Part shown: positions 9,608 to 17,922 of the stretch, piece after piece | How the letters are laid out: each line of letters opens with the position of its first letter | How positions within the stretch are numbered: position 1 is the first letter of the stretch | Assembly: GCA_965279565.1 (NCBI GenBank) | Contig: OZ257249.1 | Span: forward strand, 2,046,001-2,110,000 | From: Tagaea sp965279565 | GTDB taxonomy: Bacteria > Pseudomonadota > Alphaproteobacteria > CACIAM-22H2 | DNA: 64,000 bases | Direction of reading: 5' to 3' | Notes under the pieces: generated by a model | Databases searched by the model: none | Seen by the model: only the letters and a program-made list of their open reading frames with translations | What the model was told of the DNA's origin: nothing | Position numbers and translations under genes: made by a program

Positions 9608-10476
9608 GCACGATCTGGCGTCTCGTCTTCCAGGCCGATGCGGCCAGCCAGCAGGCCTACGTGCAGGCGATCGAGGAGGAGGCGGGTGCGCTCACCGCCT
9701 TCGAGACCTCGCCGGGCGGCCCCTGGCTCGTCGAGGCGTTCTTCGACGCGAAGCCGGAGCTCGGGCGCCTCGCGCCGATGATCTTCGCCGCCGCCAAGTC
9801 GCTGGGCCGGCCTGTACCAGCACTCGAAGTGCAGGAAATCCCCGAGCGCGACTGGCTTGCCGAGAACCGCGCCTCGTTCCCGCCGCTGACGATCGGGCGC
9901 TTCTACGTCTATGGCAGCCATGTCGACCGTGCCGTGCCTGCCGGAAGCTGGCCGATCGCGCTTGACGCGTCGATCGCCTTCGGCTCCGGCGAGCATGCGA
10001 CGACCAAGGGGTGCCTTACCGCCATCGGCGCGCTCGCCAAGCGCCGGCGCTTCGCGCGCGTGCTCGATCTGGGGGCGGGGTCGGGCATCCTGTCGATCGG
10101 GGCCGCGCGCGCGAAGCCGTGCCGCGTGCTCGCGTCGGACATCGACACCGATTCCGTGTGGCTCGCGCGCCAGAACATGCGCGACAACGGGCTGGCACGC
10201 CGCGTGCGCGTCGTCCATTCGGCGGGCTTCGCGAAGCTGGGGGCGACGCGCGCGCGTTTCGGCCTCGTGCTCGCCAACATCCTCGCCCGGCCGCTCACCC
10301 AGCTTGCGACACCGCTGTCGCGCGCGGTGAAGCCGGGCGGCACGCTCGTGCTGTCGGGCCTGCTCGCCGACCAGGAAACCTGGGTGAAGGGCGCCTATCT
10401 CGCGCGCCGGATGGCCTTTCGCGGGCGCATCGCCATCGCGGGCTGGCACACGCTGGTGTTCCGAAAGCCGCTTTGA
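9604..10476 (+). CDS. prmA: Ribosomal protein L11 methyltransferase
   Basis: A 290-residue SAM-dependent methyltransferase that trimethylates ribosomal protein L11. The SAM motif VLDLGAGSGILSIGA lies near residue 156. It is preceded by the substrate-proximal segment LDASIAFGSGEHATT, and the NPPY-equivalent reads LANILARPL. The start codon overlaps the uvrD stop (ATGA), so the two are translationally coupled. It ends just before the candidate 6S RNA promoter. Confidence 0.93.
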   Translation: MSTIWRLVFQADAASQQAYVQAIEEEAGALTAFETSPGGPWLVEAFFDAKPELGRLAPMIFAAAKSLGRPVPALEVQEIPERDWLAENRASFPPLTIGRFYVYGSHVDRAVPAGSWPIALDASIAFGSGEHATTKGCLTAIGALAKRRRFARVLDLGAGSGILSIGAARAKPCRVLASDIDTDSVWLARQNMRDNGLARRVRVVHSAGFAKLGATRARFGLVLANILARPLTQLATPLSRAVKPGGTLVLSGLLADQETWVKGAYLARRMAFRGRIAIAGWHTLVFRKPL

Positions 10477-10484
10477 ACGTGCGG

Positions 10485-10513
10485 TTGCCCTCGCGACCCA
10501 TTGCGCCTATGTT
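10485..10513 (+). promoter_or_regulatory. Candidate sigma-70 promoter for 6S RNA
   Basis: TTGCCC at 10485-10490 and TATGTT at 10508-10513 are separated by exactly 17 bases. The predicted transcript starts near 10520, which is the point where the closing stem of the putative 6S RNA begins. The -35 element lies 8 bases past the prmA stop. Confidence 0.55.
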
Positions 10514-10518
10514 CCGCC

Positions 10519-10686
10519 TTGGACGGGGCTGCGGGGTGCGTTCAGGCACGCGTATTCCCCGGGGCGATAATAACTCCTAGGGGACTGTCCCTATCGACGC
10601 CTTGGTGTCGACATATGGTCCCCACCTGCTGTTAGCGGGCCACGGAGGAAAGCAACGCCGACGGCCACTGTGGCTCCGTCCACCCT
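10519..10686 (+). ncRNA. ssrS: Candidate 6S RNA
   Basis: This untranslated stretch of about 168 bases lies directly upstream of the 5-formyl-THF cyclo-ligase gene, the classical 6S RNA location. The 5' end (GGACGG at 10521-10526) can pair with CCGTCC at 10676-10681 to close a long hairpin, the overall 6S shape. Further GC-rich complementary blocks flank a central region. The length matches the usual 150-190 bases. 6S RNA binds the housekeeping RNA polymerase holoenzyme and mimics an open promoter. The call rests on synteny, the closing stem and the promoter. A covariance-model search was not possible. Confidence 0.6.
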
Positions 10687-10710
10687 TCCCCCGAGATATT
10701 CCGGACGAAC

Positions 10711-11352
10711 GTGACCGCGCTGCCGCCCCGCGACGAGGAACTCGACGAAGCCAAGACCGAGCTGCGCGCCGCCGCACGCGACCGGCGCGAAGGTTTCCAT
10801 GCGCGCGAAGGGCAGGCGGCCGCGCGCGCGGTGCGCGACCGCTTCCTCGCCAAGGTTCCCCTCGCGCACGGCGCGGTCGTCGCCGGCTACTGGCCGTTCG
10901 GGACCGAACTCAGTCCGATGCCGCTGCTCGAGGCGCTGCATGCGCGCGGGCATCCGCTCGCCCTTCCGGTCGTCGTGCGCCGGCGCGCACCGCTCGTGTT
11001 CCGCGCGTGGAAGCCGGGCGACGAGATGTCGACGCACCGCTTCGGCATGAGCGAACCGCTCGCCTCGAGCCCGCAGCTCGATCCCGACCTGCTGCTCGTC
11101 CCGCTGCTCGCCTTCGACGGCGAGGGCAGCCGCATCGGCTATGGCGGCGGTTTCTACGACCGCACGATCCTCCAGCAGCGCCACTTCCATCCGATGCGCG
11201 CGGTGGGGCTCGCTTTCTCCGTCCAGCGCGTCGAGCGCATCCCGACCGACATCAACGACCAGAAGCTCGACTGGGTCGTCACCGAGAAGGAAGCGCTGCC
11301 GATGCGCACCGACGCGAAGGCGCATCGCTGGCTTTCCTGGTGGCCGTGGTGA
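10711..11352 (+). CDS. fau: 5-formyltetrahydrofolate cyclo-ligase
   Basis: This 213-residue enzyme converts 5-formyl-THF to 5,10-methenyl-THF using ATP. The signature YGGGFYDR, which binds the nucleotide, lies at about residue 149. It is followed by the GLAFSVQ and DINDQKLDWVVTEK segments typical of the C-terminal half. The start is GTG at 10711, right after the 6S RNA region, and no better ATG is present. Its stop overlaps the GTG start of the next gene. Position behind 6S RNA is conserved across proteobacteria. Confidence 0.9.
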   Translation: MTALPPRDEELDEAKTELRAAARDRREGFHAREGQAAARAVRDRFLAKVPLAHGAVVAGYWPFGTELSPMPLLEALHARGHPLALPVVVRRRAPLVFRAWKPGDEMSTHRFGMSEPLASSPQLDPDLLLVPLLAFDGEGSRIGYGGGFYDRTILQQRHFHPMRAVGLAFSVQRVERIPTDINDQKLDWVVTEKEALPMRTDAKAHRWLSWWPW

Positions 11353-12161
11353 AGCTGCTTTTCCTGGGCGACATCGTCGGCCGGTCGGGGCGCGATGCGG
11401 TGGCGCGCCACCTGCCGGGCCTGCGCAAGTCCCTCGGCCTCGACTTCGTCGTGGCCAACGGCGAGAATGCGGCCGGCGGCTTCGGCATCACCGACAAGAT
11501 CGCCGTCGAACTCTACGCGGCAGGCGTGGACTGCATCACGACCGGCAACCATGTGTGGGACCAGCGCGAGCTGATGCTGACGATCGACCGCGATCCCAAG
11601 CTGCTGCGCCCGCTCAATTTCCCCAAGGGCACGCCGGGCAAGGGGGCGGGGACATACCGGCTCCCCGGCGGGCAGTCGATCGTCGTCGTCAACGTCATGG
11701 CGCGGCTGTTCATGGACGCGCTCGACGATCCGTTCGCGGCCATCGAAACGCTGCTCGGCCAGCATCGGCTCGGATCGGGCGGCCTCGCGGCGATCCTGAT
11801 CGACGTGCATGGCGAAGCGTCGAGCGAGAAATACGCGATGGGCCATTTCTGCGACGGGCGCGTGTCGCTCGTCGTCGGCTCGCACAGCCACGTGCCGACG
11901 GCCGACGCGCAGGTCCTGACCGGCGGGACCGGCTACCAGACCGACGCCGGCATGTGCGGCGACTACGATTCCGTCATCGGCATGAAGAAGGAAGCCGCCG
12001 TGCAGCGCTTCGTGCGCAAGCTGCCGGGCGAGCGCCTGACGCCGGCCGAAGGCGAGGGGACGCTTTGCGCGATCTATGCCGAGCTGGGTCCCAACGGCCT
12101 CGCTACGCGCGTCGCCCCGGTGCGCGTTGGCGGCAAGCTGATCCCGGCGATGCCGGGCTGA
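11349..12161 (+). CDS. YmdB-family metallophosphoesterase (TIGR00282)
   Basis: A 270-residue calcineurin-like phosphoesterase with the TIGR00282/YmdB motifs in order: FLGDIVGRSGR at the N-terminus, NGENAAGGFG, GNHVWDQRE, DVHGEASSEK, GSHSHVPTAD and TDAGMCGDYDSVIGM. The metal-binding Asp, Asn and His residues are all present. The Bacillus family member hydrolyses 2',3'-cyclic AMP. The alphaproteobacterial role is not established. A GTG start at 11349 is used, overlapping the fau stop, and GTG at 11346 is an equal alternative. Confidence 0.88.
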   Translation: MKLLFLGDIVGRSGRDAVARHLPGLRKSLGLDFVVANGENAAGGFGITDKIAVELYAAGVDCITTGNHVWDQRELMLTIDRDPKLLRPLNFPKGTPGKGAGTYRLPGGQSIVVVNVMARLFMDALDDPFAAIETLLGQHRLGSGGLAAILIDVHGEASSEKYAMGHFCDGRVSLVVGSHSHVPTADAQVLTGGTGYQTDAGMCGDYDSVIGMKKEAAVQRFVRKLPGERLTPAEGEGTLCAIYAELGPNGLATRVAPVRVGGKLIPAMPG

Positions 12162-12269
12162 AGCACTACAGGGAACAAACCGTGACTGCCGGCTAGGTTT
12201 GGTATAGATTTCGCGCTGAATCCCTTATATCTAGCCGATTCGCACGCGACCCGATCGGGACTTCACGAC

Positions 12270-13022
12270 ATGGCCGGCCATTCCCAGTTCAAGAACATCA
12301 TGCACCGCAAGGGCAAGCAGGATGCCCGGCGCGGAAAGATATTCACCAAGATCATCCGCGAGATCACGGTCGCCGCGCGCACCGGCTCGCCCGATCCCGC
12401 CGCCAATCCGCGCCTGCGCGCCGCGATGATCGCCGGGCGCGCCGAGAACATGCCCAAGGACACGATCGACCGCGCGATCCGCCGCGGCTCGGGCCAGGAA
12501 GACGGCGTCGTGTACGAGGAGTTCCGCTACGAAGGCTACGGGCCGGGCGGGGTCGCGATCATCGTCGAGGCGATGACCGAGAACCGCAACCGGACCGCAC
12601 CCGAAATCCGCACGATCTTCTCCAAACTCGGCGGCACGCTCGGCGAGGCGAATTCGGTCGCGTACAATTTCGCGCGCATCGGCCAGATCGTGTTCCCGGC
12701 CGCGAAGATCGCGGCCGACGCGTTCCTCGATGCGGCGATCGAGGCGGGTGCGGACGACGTCGAAAGCGGGAGCGACGCGCATGTCGCGACCTGCACGGTC
12801 GAGGCGTTCGGCGCCGTGCGCTCGGCGCTGGAAGCGAAATTCGGCGAGCCCAAGGCGGCGGCACTCGTGTTCAAGCCGAGCGTGACCGTGCCGCTCGACG
12901 AGGAACAGGCGCGCGCCGTGATCGAACTCGTCGAGGCGCTCGAGGACAACGACGACGTCCAGACCGTCACCGCGAATTTCGAGGTTTCGGACGCCGTGCT
13001 CGCCAAGCTTTCGGCGGCCTGA
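12270..13022 (+). CDS. yebC: YebC/PmpR-family protein
   Basis: A 250-residue member of the TACO1/YebC family, proposed to act as a DNA-binding regulator or as a translation factor for difficult proline stretches. The N-terminal signature MAGHSQFKNIMHRKGKQD is typical, and full family length is kept. It lies 6 bases upstream of ruvC, the usual neighbourhood, and probably leads the ruv operon. The 108-base gap before it is the likely promoter region. Confidence 0.95.
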   Translation: MAGHSQFKNIMHRKGKQDARRGKIFTKIIREITVAARTGSPDPAANPRLRAAMIAGRAENMPKDTIDRAIRRGSGQEDGVVYEEFRYEGYGPGGVAIIVEAMTENRNRTAPEIRTIFSKLGGTLGEANSVAYNFARIGQIVFPAAKIAADAFLDAAIEAGADDVESGSDAHVATCTVEAFGAVRSALEAKFGEPKAAALVFKPSVTVPLDEEQARAVIELVEALEDNDDVQTVTANFEVSDAVLAKLSAA

Positions 13023-13028
13023 GCGGCG

Positions 13029-13541
13029 ATGCGCCTCATCGGCATCGATCCCGGGCTCAGGACGACCGGCTGGGGCGTGATCGAGACGGAGGGCAGCCGG
13101 CTGATCCATGTCGCCAACGGCCGCATCGCCAGCGATGCCGACGCGCCGATGGCCGAACGCCTCGTCCAGCTGCATGACGGCCTGATCGAGGCGATCGGGC
13201 TCTGGAAGCCCGAGGAGGCGGCCGTCGAGGAGACGTTCGTCAACGCCAATCCCGCCTCGACGCTGAAGCTCGGCCAGGCGCGCGGCATCGCGCTGCTCGT
13301 GCCGGCGCGCATGGGGCTTCCGGTGGCCGAATATGCCGCCAACGCGGTCAAGAAGGCCGTCGTGGGGGCGGGCCACGCCGACAAGACGCAGATCCAGGCG
13401 ATGGTGCGTCGGCTGATGCCGGGCGTGACGTTCGCCGGCCCCGACGCCGCCGACGCGCTCGCCATCGCGATCTGCCACGCACACAACGCGGCCAGCCGCA
13501 ACGCATGGGCCAAGGGCACCGTCATGGCGGGTGCGCGATGA
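13029..13541 (+). CDS. ruvC: Holliday junction endonuclease RuvC
   Basis: A 170-residue resolvase that cuts four-way DNA junctions as a dimer. Three catalytic acidic sites are visible: Asp in IGIDPGLRTTG (residue 7), Glu in AAVEETFVN (about 73), and the C-terminal GPDAADALAIAICH Asp pair. It follows yebC and overlaps ruvA by ATGA, giving the ruvCAB operon. Confidence 0.96.
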   Translation: MRLIGIDPGLRTTGWGVIETEGSRLIHVANGRIASDADAPMAERLVQLHDGLIEAIGLWKPEEAAVEETFVNANPASTLKLGQARGIALLVPARMGLPVAEYAANAVKKAVVGAGHADKTQIQAMVRRLMPGVTFAGPDAADALAIAICHAHNAASRNAWAKGTVMAGAR

Positions 13542-14158
13542 TCGCCAAGCTCAAGGGCCGCGTGGACGAACGCAACAAGGACAACTGCGTCGTCGATGTG
13601 AACGGTGTCGGCTATCTCGTGCGCGCCTCCTCGCGCACGCTCGCCGCCCTGCCCGGTGCGGGCGAGCCCTGCGTGCTGCATATCGAGACGAGCATTCGCG
13701 AGGACGCGTTCGAACTGTTCGGCTTCCTCGTGCCCGACGAGCGCGACTGCTACCGCCTGCTCACCAGCGTGCAGGGCGTGGGGCCGAAGGCGGCACTCGC
13801 CCTGCTGTCCGCACTGGCACCCGGCGAGATCGCGGCGGCGATCCTGGCCGAGGACAAGTCGACGCTGACGCGCGCCGACGGCGTAGGCCCGAAGCTCGCC
13901 CAGCGCATCGCGTCGGAACTGAAGGACAAGGTCGCCGCCCTTGGTCTCGCGGTCGCGGCCGGCAAGGCCGGCGGCATTGCCGTCGCGGGTGCAGCACCCG
14001 CCGGCGGGGCTGCGGCCGATGCGGTCTCCGCCCTCGTCAATCTCGGCTACAAGCGCGCCGAGGCGGTCGCCGCGGTCAACAAGGCGGTCAAGAAACTGGG
14101 CGAGGGTGCGCGCGTCGAAGCGCTGATTCCGGCCGGCCTGTCGGAGCTCGGTGCATGA
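13538..14158 (+). CDS. ruvA: Holliday junction branch migration protein RuvA
   Basis: A 206-residue junction-binding subunit that loads RuvB. The N-terminal OB domain (MIAKLKGRV) is followed by helix-hairpin-helix repeats (LTSVQGVGPKAALALL and ADGVGPKLAQRI), an Ala/Gly-rich linker, and the C-terminal RuvB-contacting domain (VSALVNLGYKRAEA). The ATG at 13538 overlaps the ruvC stop and matches the family start, while an 11-codon upstream extension is not supported. Its stop overlaps the ruvB start. Confidence 0.96.
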   Translation: MIAKLKGRVDERNKDNCVVDVNGVGYLVRASSRTLAALPGAGEPCVLHIETSIREDAFELFGFLVPDERDCYRLLTSVQGVGPKAALALLSALAPGEIAAAILAEDKSTLTRADGVGPKLAQRIASELKDKVAALGLAVAAGKAGGIAVAGAAPAGGAAADAVSALVNLGYKRAEAVAAVNKAVKKLGEGARVEALIPAGLSELGA

Positions 14159-15222
14159 ACAAGCCTAAGCCCGATGCGGTTGCCCGCGAGGTGGCGCGCG
14201 AAGCGGTCGCCGATGACGCGCCCGAGCAGAAGATCCGTCCGCTCGCCCTCGACGAGTTCGTCGGCCAGCGCCAGGTGCGCGAGAATCTTCGCGTCTTCGT
14301 CGAGGCGGCGCGCGGGCGTGGCGAGGCGCTCGACCATGTGCTGCTGCACGGGCCGCCGGGGCTGGGCAAGACGACGCTCGCCCAGATCGTGGCCAAGGAA
14401 CTGGGCGTGGGCTTCCGCGCCACGTCCGGCCCGGTCATCGCGCGCGCGGGCGATCTCGCGGCGTTGCTGACGAATCTCCAGCCGCGCGACGTGCTGTTCA
14501 TCGACGAGATCCACCGTCTTGCCCCTGCGGTCGAGGAAATCCTCTATCCCGCGATGGAGGATTTCCAGCTCGACCTGATCATCGGCGAGGGGCCCGCCGC
14601 GCGCTCGGTGCGCATCGACCTGCCGCCCTTCACGCTGGTGGGGGCGACGACGCGCGCGGGTCTCGTCACCACGCCGCTGCGCGACCGTTTCGGTATCCCG
14701 CTGCGGCTCGTCTTCTATTCGCCCGAGGAACTGGAATCGATCGTGCGCCGTGCCGCCGGCGTGCTGGGCTGCAGTCTTGCGGCCGACGGGGCGCGCGAGA
14801 TCGCCAGACGTTGCCGCGGCACGCCGCGCATCGCCGGACGGCTGCTGCGCCGCGTGCGCGACTTCGCGGCCGTGGCGGGTCTCGCGACGATCGACCGCAA
14901 GGCGGCGGATGCGGCACTTGCGCGGCTCGAGGTCGATTTCCTCGGCCTCGACGCGATGGACCGGCGCTACATGACCTGCATCGCCGAGAATTACGGCGGC
15001 GGGCCCGTCGGCGTCGAAACGCTTGCCGCGGCGTTGGCCGAGCAGCGCGACACGATCGAGGAAGTGATCGAGCCGTTCCTGATCCAGGAAGGGCTGCTGC
15101 TGCGCACGCCGCGCGGCCGCGTGCTGGGCGAGAAGGGCTGGCGCCATCTGGGGCTGACCCCGCCGGCCGGCGCCCAGGTCGCCCTCGATTTCGCGACCCC
15201 CGACGACGAGGCGGCCCCGTGA
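14155..15222 (+). CDS. ruvB: Holliday junction branch migration helicase RuvB
   Basis: This 355-residue AAA+ motor drives branch migration with RuvA. Walker A GPPGLGKTTL lies near residue 64, Walker B is VLFIDEIHRL, and sensor 1 is LVGATTRAG. The C-terminal winged-helix domain is intact (LLRTPRGRVLGEKGW). The start overlaps the ruvA stop, and the stop overlaps the GTG start of ybgC, so the whole ruvC-to-ybgC series is translationally coupled. Confidence 0.97.
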   Translation: MNKPKPDAVAREVAREAVADDAPEQKIRPLALDEFVGQRQVRENLRVFVEAARGRGEALDHVLLHGPPGLGKTTLAQIVAKELGVGFRATSGPVIARAGDLAALLTNLQPRDVLFIDEIHRLAPAVEEILYPAMEDFQLDLIIGEGPAARSVRIDLPPFTLVGATTRAGLVTTPLRDRFGIPLRLVFYSPEELESIVRRAAGVLGCSLAADGAREIARRCRGTPRIAGRLLRRVRDFAAVAGLATIDRKAADAALARLEVDFLGLDAMDRRYMTCIAENYGGGPVGVETLAAALAEQRDTIEEVIEPFLIQEGLLLRTPRGRVLGEKGWRHLGLTPPAGAQVALDFATPDDEAAP

Positions 15223-15647
15223 ACGCACCGCATGTCTTCCACGCCCGCGTCTACTACGAGGATACCGACGCCGCCGGGATCGTCTATTACGCGAACTATC
15301 TCAAATTCGCCGAACGCGCGCGCACCGAGATCCTGCGCGAGGCCGGCATCGTCCAGCGCATCCTGGCCGAGGAAATGGGCGTGGCTTTCGCGGTCCGGTC
15401 GGTCAATGTCGAGTATCTGCGGCCCGCCCGCCTCGACGACGCGCTCGTGGTGGAATCGACGATTCTCGAGGTCGGCGGGGCGACTGCCGACGGCATGCAG
15501 GTCGTCCGGCGGGCCGAGGACGGGGCGGAACTCGCCCGCGTCGCGGTGACGCTGGCCTGCATCAAACTGGCCGGCGGCCGGCCGGCGCGCATCCCCGAAC
15601 CCGTCCGCGCAGCCCTCGCGCGCCATATTGTCGTCACGAAAGCCTGA
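15219..15647 (+). CDS. ybgC: Tol-Pal-associated acyl-CoA thioesterase
   Basis: A 142-residue hotdog thioesterase encoded at the head of tol-pal operons, with activity on short or acyl-carrier substrates linked to phospholipid metabolism. The active-site motif YYEDTDAAGIVYYANYLKF contains the catalytic Asp. The GTG start at 15219 overlaps the ruvB stop. It is followed after 31 bases by tolQ. Confidence 0.92.
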   Translation: MNAPHVFHARVYYEDTDAAGIVYYANYLKFAERARTEILREAGIVQRILAEEMGVAFAVRSVNVEYLRPARLDDALVVESTILEVGGATADGMQVVRRAEDGAELARVAVTLACIKLAGGRPARIPEPVRAALARHIVVTKA

Positions 15648-15678
15648 CACAACCCGAACTTTCCAGGAAAGCAGCGAA

Positions 15679-16404
15679 ATGGACCGTACCGTCGAAACGA
15701 CCGCCCTGTCCGGCACCGGCATGCCCGAGTTCACGCCGTGGGCCCTGTTCCTGAACGCCGACCTCGTCGGCCAGTTCGTCGTGCTGGTCCTCCTGATCGC
15801 CTCCTTCTGGACCTGGGCGATCGTCATCGACAAGTGGCTGCGCCTGCGCCGCCTGCAGGCCGCCGCCAACCAGTTCGAGGACCAGTTCTGGTCGGGCGGT
15901 TCGCTCGAGGACCTCTACGACCGCATCGGCGCGCAGCCCGGCGATCCGATGACCGCGATGTTCGCGGCCGCGATGCGCGAGTGGCGCCGCACGGCGGCCA
16001 AGGGCCTCGTCGCCGCGGGCCAGATGCGCGCTTCGCTGCAGGCGCGCATCGAGCGCGTGATGCAGGTCACGCTGTCGCGCGAGATGGACCGGCTGGAGAA
16101 GCAGATGACCTTCCTCGCTTCGGTCGGCTCGACGGCCCCTTTCATCGGCCTCTTCGGCACGGTGTGGGGCATCATGCGGTCGTTCCACTCGATCGGCGTG
16201 ACGAAGAACACGTCGATCGCGTCGGTCGCACCGGGCCTTGCCGAGGCGCTGTTCGCCACGGCGCTGGGCCTGATCGCCGCGATCCCGGCGGTCATCGCCT
16301 ACAACAAGATCTCGACCGAGCTCAACCGCTATGCGGGCCGCCTCGAGACGTTCTCCTCCGAGTTCGGCGCGATCCTGTCGCGCCAGCTCGAAGAGAAGAA
16401 CTGA
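15679..16404 (+). CDS. tolQ: Tol-Pal motor protein TolQ
   Basis: A 241-residue inner-membrane proton-channel subunit of the MotA/TolQ/ExbB family. One N-terminal helix (about 28-48) and two C-terminal helices flank a cytoplasmic loop. The segment FLASVGSTAPFIGLFGTVWG is the diagnostic second-helix signature. With TolR it energises TolA during outer-membrane constriction. The ATG at 15679 has an AGGAAAG ribosome site, and an upstream in-frame start would overlap ybgC. Confidence 0.95.
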   Translation: MDRTVETTALSGTGMPEFTPWALFLNADLVGQFVVLVLLIASFWTWAIVIDKWLRLRRLQAAANQFEDQFWSGGSLEDLYDRIGAQPGDPMTAMFAAAMREWRRTAAKGLVAAGQMRASLQARIERVMQVTLSREMDRLEKQMTFLASVGSTAPFIGLFGTVWGIMRSFHSIGVTKNTSIASVAPGLAEALFATALGLIAAIPAVIAYNKISTELNRYAGRLETFSSEFGAILSRQLEEKN

Positions 16405-16407
16405 GCC

Positions 16408-16875
<468 letters not shown>

Positions 16876-16884
16876 GAATCCGCG

Positions 16885-17871
16885 ATGGCGGCGATCGCGG
16901 CAATCGGCGGACAGGATGTGGAGGCACCGGATGGCGGCATGCGCTGGGGCATGGTTGCTTCCGGCGTGCTGCATGTCGCCGTGTTCGCCTTCGCGATCCT
17001 CGATCCGCTGAGCCTGCTGCGCCCGCGCGTCGAGGTGCAGGAAGCCCCGCTGATCTTCGAAGTGCTGCCGATCGCCGCGATCACCAACGCCCCGCCGCCG
17101 CGCCCGGACCCGCCGGCCCCCACGCCGCCCAAGGTCGAGGCACCGCCCGCCGAAACGTCCGCACCGCCGGCTCCAGTACCGCCGCGCCCGCAACCGGCCC
17201 CGCCGCCACCGCCCCCACCTCCGCCGCCGCCCGCTCCGGCACCGCCTGCACCGGCACCCGCACCGGCCCCGCCGCCGCCCGCACCCGTGCCCGCACCGCG
17301 CGTCGAACCCACGCCGGCACCCGTTCCGGCACCCGCACCGCCGGCACCGCCGCGGCCCGTCGCCGTCGCGCCACCGGCCCCGCCGGCACCGGCGCCGCGC
17401 CAGCAGCCGCCGCAGTTCAACCTCGACAACGTGCTGCGCGACCTGACGCGCCCGCGCCCGCAGGCACCCGCCGCCGCACCTACACCGGCTCCGCCCGCAC
17501 CCCAGCAGACGGCGCGCGCCGCCTCGAACGCGCCGAACAACCCGCTGCTGCCGCTGTCGATGACCGAGACCGACGCGATCCGCCAGCGCGTGTCGCAGTA
17601 CTGGAACATCGATGCCGGTGCGCGCGGCGTGGAGACGTTCGCGGTCGAGCTGCGCGTCTGGGTGCTGCCCGACGGCACCGTGCAGGACGTGCGCATCGAG
17701 CGCGCGACCGGCGAGGACAATTCCTTCCGCCAGGCTTTCGCCGAAGGTGCGCGCCGCGCGGTGCTGCGCGCCTCGCCGCTGCCGATGCCGGCGAACAACG
17801 CCCAGCAGATGACGAACGGCAACCTGACGCTCGCGTTCAAGGCCAGCGAGATGCTGGGCCAGAGACGCTGA
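16885..17871 (+). CDS. tolA: TolA, proline-rich envelope-spanning protein
   Basis: The 328-residue protein has one N-terminal membrane helix (about 21-40), then a long Pro/Ala-rich arm (about 70-200) in place of the Lys/Ala-rich coiled coil of enteric TolA. A compact C-terminal TonB/TolA-type domain follows (VRIERATGEDNSFRQAF). TolA links the TolQR motor to Pal in the outer membrane. The arm contains runs of consecutive prolines, which may need EF-P for translation. Identification rests on position between tolR and tolB and on the domain layout. Confidence 0.9.
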   Translation: MAAIAAIGGQDVEAPDGGMRWGMVASGVLHVAVFAFAILDPLSLLRPRVEVQEAPLIFEVLPIAAITNAPPPRPDPPAPTPPKVEAPPAETSAPPAPVPPRPQPAPPPPPPPPPPPAPAPPAPAPAPAPPPPAPVPAPRVEPTPAPVPAPAPPAPPRPVAVAPPAPPAPAPRQQPPQFNLDNVLRDLTRPRPQAPAAAPTPAPPAPQQTARAASNAPNNPLLPLSMTETDAIRQRVSQYWNIDAGARGVETFAVELRVWVLPDGTVQDVRIERATGEDNSFRQAFAEGARRAVLRASPLPMPANNAQQMTNGNLTLAFKASEMLGQRR

Positions 17872-17922
17872 CCCCCGAATCGTTCTAGAACTTCACCGAC
17901 GCATCCGATTGGAAGTCCGCAG

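Noticed and set aside
7237..10476. A very long plus-strand frame running through uvrD into prmA
   Set aside because: The uvrD part is out of frame with the helicase motifs and is arginine-rich. Only the final 290 codons match PrmA.
17100..17420. Repeat-rich DNA as a separate genetic element
   Set aside because: It encodes the Pro/Ala-rich arm of TolA in frame. The repetition follows from codon use for PPAP-type protein sequence.
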